Source: Nocardia brevicatena NBRC 12119
GTDB lineage: Bacteria; Actinomycetota; Actinomycetes; Mycobacteriales; Mycobacteriaceae
NCBI RefSeq assembly: GCF_000308495.1
Contig: NZ_BAFU01000029.1
Span: 1-64,000, forward strand
Direction of reading: 5' to 3'
Length of the DNA stretch: 64,000 nucleotides
Both the position numbers and the translations under genes were made by a program. The notes below the pieces were generated by a model. That model was given only the letters and a program-made list of their open reading frames with translations, ran no database searches and was not told the DNA's origin. This document shows, piece by piece, positions 61,707 through 64,000 of the stretch (its first letter is position 1; every line of letters begins with the position of its first letter).

Positions 61707-63845
61707 GTGTTGCGGATCGAGAACACAACCACGACTCAGCCGGCGGATGACCCCATGACGCCGGTGGTGACGCAGGCCTCTTCGGCCGCGAAGCGGGCCG
61801 ACTACCGGCTCGATCTGGACGGTTTGCGCGGGCTCGCGATCGCGCTGGTGGTCGCGTTCCACGTGTGGTTCGGCAAGGTCTCCGGCGGTGTCGACATCTT
61901 CCTCGTGCTGTCGGGGTTCTTCTTCACCGGCATGCTGCTGCGTCAGGCCGAACGCGACGGCGGGGTCGAGCTGTGGCGCACCGGGCGACGCACCGCCCGC
62001 CGTCTGCTGCCCGCGCTGATGGTCGTGTTGGCCGCGATCGCGGCGCTGGTCGTGCTGCAGCGGCCCTACACCCAGTGGGCGGATCTGTCCGGCCAGGTCG
62101 TGGCCTCGGCGCTGTACTATCAGAACTGGTATCTGGCGGGTGCCGCTCAGGATTATCTGGCCGCCGATCCCACGGTGAGCCCGATGCAGCATCTCTGGTC
62201 GATGGCGGTGCAGGGCCAGTTCTATCTGCTCATCACGGCGCTGCTGGCGATCACGGCGTGGGTGTGCCGTCGGAAGGGTGGCATACCGGCGATCCGGCCC
62301 GTGGTCGGGGTGGTCGCGTTACTGCTGGGAATCGCGTCGTTCGTCTATGCCACACTGTGGTCGGTTTCACACCAGGAATGGACCTATTACGACAGCGCCG
62401 CGCGGGCCTGGGAACTCTTGGTCGGCGCGCTGCTCGCGGTAGTGGTGAGCATGCTGCAGGTGCCCGAGAACCGGTTCGCGCGCGTGGTTCGGGCGTTGCT
62501 CGCGATCGGCGGGCTGGCTGCGGTGCTGACCTGCGGCATCCTGTTCGACGGTGCGCGACAGTTCCCGGGTCCGGCCGCGCTGTTCCCGGTGGGAGCGGCG
62601 GTGGCGCTCATCCTGGCCGGGCTGCCGACCGCCTCGGGGCGCCGGCCCCTGGTGACCCGAGCTCTGGCGACCCGGCCGATGGTCGAACTCGGGTCCATCG
62701 CCTACTCCCTCTACCTGTGGCACTGGCCGTTGCTCATCTTCTACCTGGTCGGTTTCGACCAGGCCGAGGCCGGGCTGTGGGGCGGCCTGGTGGTTGTCGG
62801 TACGTCGCTGATGTTGGCGGTGTTGACGAACCGGCTCGTGGAGGAACCGCTGCGGTTGCGGTCGAATGGGGTCACCGTGGGGGCGCCGTGGCTGCGGCGG
62901 GTGTCGGCGCTCGCGGTGACCCTTGTCGGGGCACTGGTGCTCGGTTCGTCGGCGGTGTGGCAAGCGATGATGATCACCGCACCGGCGGAGCCGGTGGGGG
63001 CGCTCGAACCCAATCTGTATCCGGGTGCGGAGGCGCTGTTGGCGGGGGCCGCGGTACCCGCCGCGGCAATACGGCCCTCGGTACTGGAGGCGTCGTCGGA
63101 TCTGCCGCCGCCGACCCGGGACGGCTGTATCTCCGACTGGTACAACAGCCAGGTCGTCAGCTGTATCTACGGTGATCCGGCCGGTAGCCGGACCATCGCC
63201 ATGGTGGGCAATTCCCACGCCGAGCATTGGCTGCCGGCCATGGACGCGCTGGCCAAGGCCCATTCCATCAAGATCGTCGTCTATTTGAAGATGGGCTGCT
63301 CCCTCACCCTCCGCGAGGACGCGCAGTACCGTGGGCTCGATATCCCCGACTGCCGCGACTGGTCGCGGGCGGTGATGGACCAACTCGGACGCGAACGCCC
63401 GGACTGGGTCTTCACCACCGCGACCCGGCCTATCTGGCCGATCGGCGGTGACGAGACGCCGGACGAGTACACCGAGGTGTGGGACGCACTGACCGAGCTC
63501 GACCTTCAGGTCATCGCCATCCGCGATACTCCGTGGCTGCGTACGGACAGCGGACGCCGCTACAAGGCCGCCGACTGCCTGGCCGCGGGCGGTAACGCCG
63601 AGAGTTGCGGAATCCGCCGCAGCGACGCGCTCTCGCCGGTCAATCCCGCACTCGCGGCGGCGGCCGCGTTCCCCAACGTGCATCCGATCGATCTCACCGA
63701 CGCGGTGTGCGGGCCGGTGGTGTGTCGGGTGGTCGAGGGCAATGTGCTCGTCTACCACGACGAGCACCACCTCAGCGCCACCTACTCCCGCACCATCGCC
63801 CCGGAGTTGGAGCGGCAGATCGGCGCTGCCACCGGTCTGTGGTGA
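61707..63845 (+). CDS. Acyltransferase-3 membrane protein with C-terminal SGNH domain
   Basis: 712 residues from GTG 61707. The N-terminal half (about 30-420) is an acyltransferase-3/OafA-type domain with ten or so membrane helices: YRLDLDGLRGLAIALVVAFH with the catalytic-site His, then GGVDIFLVLSGFFFTGMLL. The C-terminal half is extracytoplasmic and SGNH-hydrolase-like (TIAMVGNSHAEHWLPAMDAL, and the closing VYHDEHHLSATYS with the Asp-His pair). Such two-part proteins O-acetylate cell-wall glycans or surface polysaccharides. Preceded by 280 bp without a gene. Confidence 0.92.
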   Translation: MLRIENTTTTQPADDPMTPVVTQASSAAKRADYRLDLDGLRGLAIALVVAFHVWFGKVSGGVDIFLVLSGFFFTGMLLRQAERDGGVELWRTGRRTARRLLPALMVVLAAIAALVVLQRPYTQWADLSGQVVASALYYQNWYLAGAAQDYLAADPTVSPMQHLWSMAVQGQFYLLITALLAITAWVCRRKGGIPAIRPVVGVVALLLGIASFVYATLWSVSHQEWTYYDSAARAWELLVGALLAVVVSMLQVPENRFARVVRALLAIGGLAAVLTCGILFDGARQFPGPAALFPVGAAVALILAGLPTASGRRPLVTRALATRPMVELGSIAYSLYLWHWPLLIFYLVGFDQAEAGLWGGLVVVGTSLMLAVLTNRLVEEPLRLRSNGVTVGAPWLRRVSALAVTLVGALVLGSSAVWQAMMITAPAEPVGALEPNLYPGAEALLAGAAVPAAAIRPSVLEASSDLPPPTRDGCISDWYNSQVVSCIYGDPAGSRTIAMVGNSHAEHWLPAMDALAKAHSIKIVVYLKMGCSLTLREDAQYRGLDIPDCRDWSRAVMDQLGRERPDWVFTTATRPIWPIGGDETPDEYTEVWDALTELDLQVIAIRDTPWLRTDSGRRYKAADCLAAGGNAESCGIRRSDALSPVNPALAAAAAFPNVHPIDLTDAVCGPVVCRVVEGNVLVYHDEHHLSATYSRTIAPELERQIGAATGLW

Positions 63846-63851
63846 CCGGGG

Positions 63852-64000
63852 TCAGTCGAGCGGGGTGCCGTTCACATGTTCTGCCGGGATGGCGCCCATG
63901 CGGCCCGCCTGGTAGTCCTCGACCGCCTGGATGATCTCGGCGCGGCTGTTCATCACGAATGGGCCGTACTGCACCACCGGCTCGCGGATCGGCCGGCCGC
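63852..64000 (-). CDS. C-terminus of a pirin-like protein (partial)
   Basis: The minus-strand frame from the window edge reads GRPIREPVVQYGPFVMNSRA, then EIIQAVEDYQAGRMG, and stops at 63852. The PxVQYGPFVMN segment and its closing helix are the standard C-terminus of pirin-family bicupin proteins. The N-terminal cupin with metal ligands lies outside the window, so activity (quercetinase-like or regulatory) cannot be judged. 6 bp separate it from the convergent acyltransferase gene. Confidence 0.85.
   Translation of the reverse strand, partial: GRPIREPVVQYGPFVMNSRAEIIQAVEDYQAGRMGAIPAEHVNGTPLD

Noticed and set aside
1-64000. CRISPR arrays or rRNA genes
   Set aside because: No regularly spaced repeats and no rRNA-like sequence were seen anywhere in the window.

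Overview
The window is high-GC actinobacterial DNA, most likely Nocardia or a close mycolic-acid-producing relative. The best evidence is the right third: a single-chain type I fatty acid synthase followed by acpS, a TetR gene, a DUF7159-like membrane protein, the peroxiredoxin bcp and a DUF3618 protein. That gene set resembles the fas-acpS-bcp neighbourhood of Mycobacterium tuberculosis (Rv2524c to Rv2520c). From about 47.4 kb to the end the sequence reads as intact chromosome backbone.

Everything left of a tRNA-Leu(UAG) at 46.97-47.05 kb looks accessory. A tyrosine recombinase gene and two small genes sit against the 3' end of that tRNA, the usual arrangement of an element integrated into a tRNA gene. 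The left end of any such island is not in the window as far as I can see.

Layout. (1) 0-0.7 kb: an ImmA/IrrE-type metallopeptidase and the start of a membrane protein. (2) 0.9-3.4 kb: an IS1380-family and an IS5-family element that share one CTTAG target. (3) 3.5-9.0 kb: a mandelate-type catabolic block (NmrA-like protein, TetR, mandelate racemase-like enzyme, FMN alpha-hydroxy-acid oxidase, DUF302 protein) with a divergent, frameshifted ketopantoate-reductase-like gene and a palindromic operator candidate between them. (4) 9.4-16.8 kb: a second IS1380 copy that truncates a regulator, an IS21 element with broken istA, a group II intron, and the 5' end of an IS110 transposase gene; the intron has IS110 on its 5' side and IS21 on its 3' side. 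(5) 16.8-18.4 kb: no recognisable gene. (6) 18.45-43.0 kb: a biosynthetic cluster.

The cluster is the most interesting part. One fully reducing type I polyketide synthase module (KS-AT-DH-ER-KR-ACP) without a thioesterase is surrounded by six predicted non-haem iron oxygenases (three IPNS-like, one JmjC/cupin-like, two phytanoyl-CoA-dioxygenase-like) and one cytochrome P450. It also has a discrete carrier protein, a SnoaL-like protein, a GNAT protein, two glycosyltransferases, a DUF6879 protein, a candidate 51-residue peptide and a peptide/nickel-type ABC importer. In that importer two ATPase domains and one permease are fused in a single 903-residue chain. A plausible reading is a short, probably methyl-branched polyketide that is heavily oxidised and glycosylated. 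I do not recognise the product.

(7) 43.1-45.1 kb: an IS630 element with two frameshifts, a 68-bp hairpin mini-element flanked by perfect CTTAG repeats, and a small hypothetical gene. (8) 45.3-47.05 kb: the integration module and tRNA. (9) 47.4-64 kb: backbone, with a degraded ABC-permease/TetR scar at 59.6-60.1 kb, an acyltransferase-3 gene and the end of a pirin-like gene.
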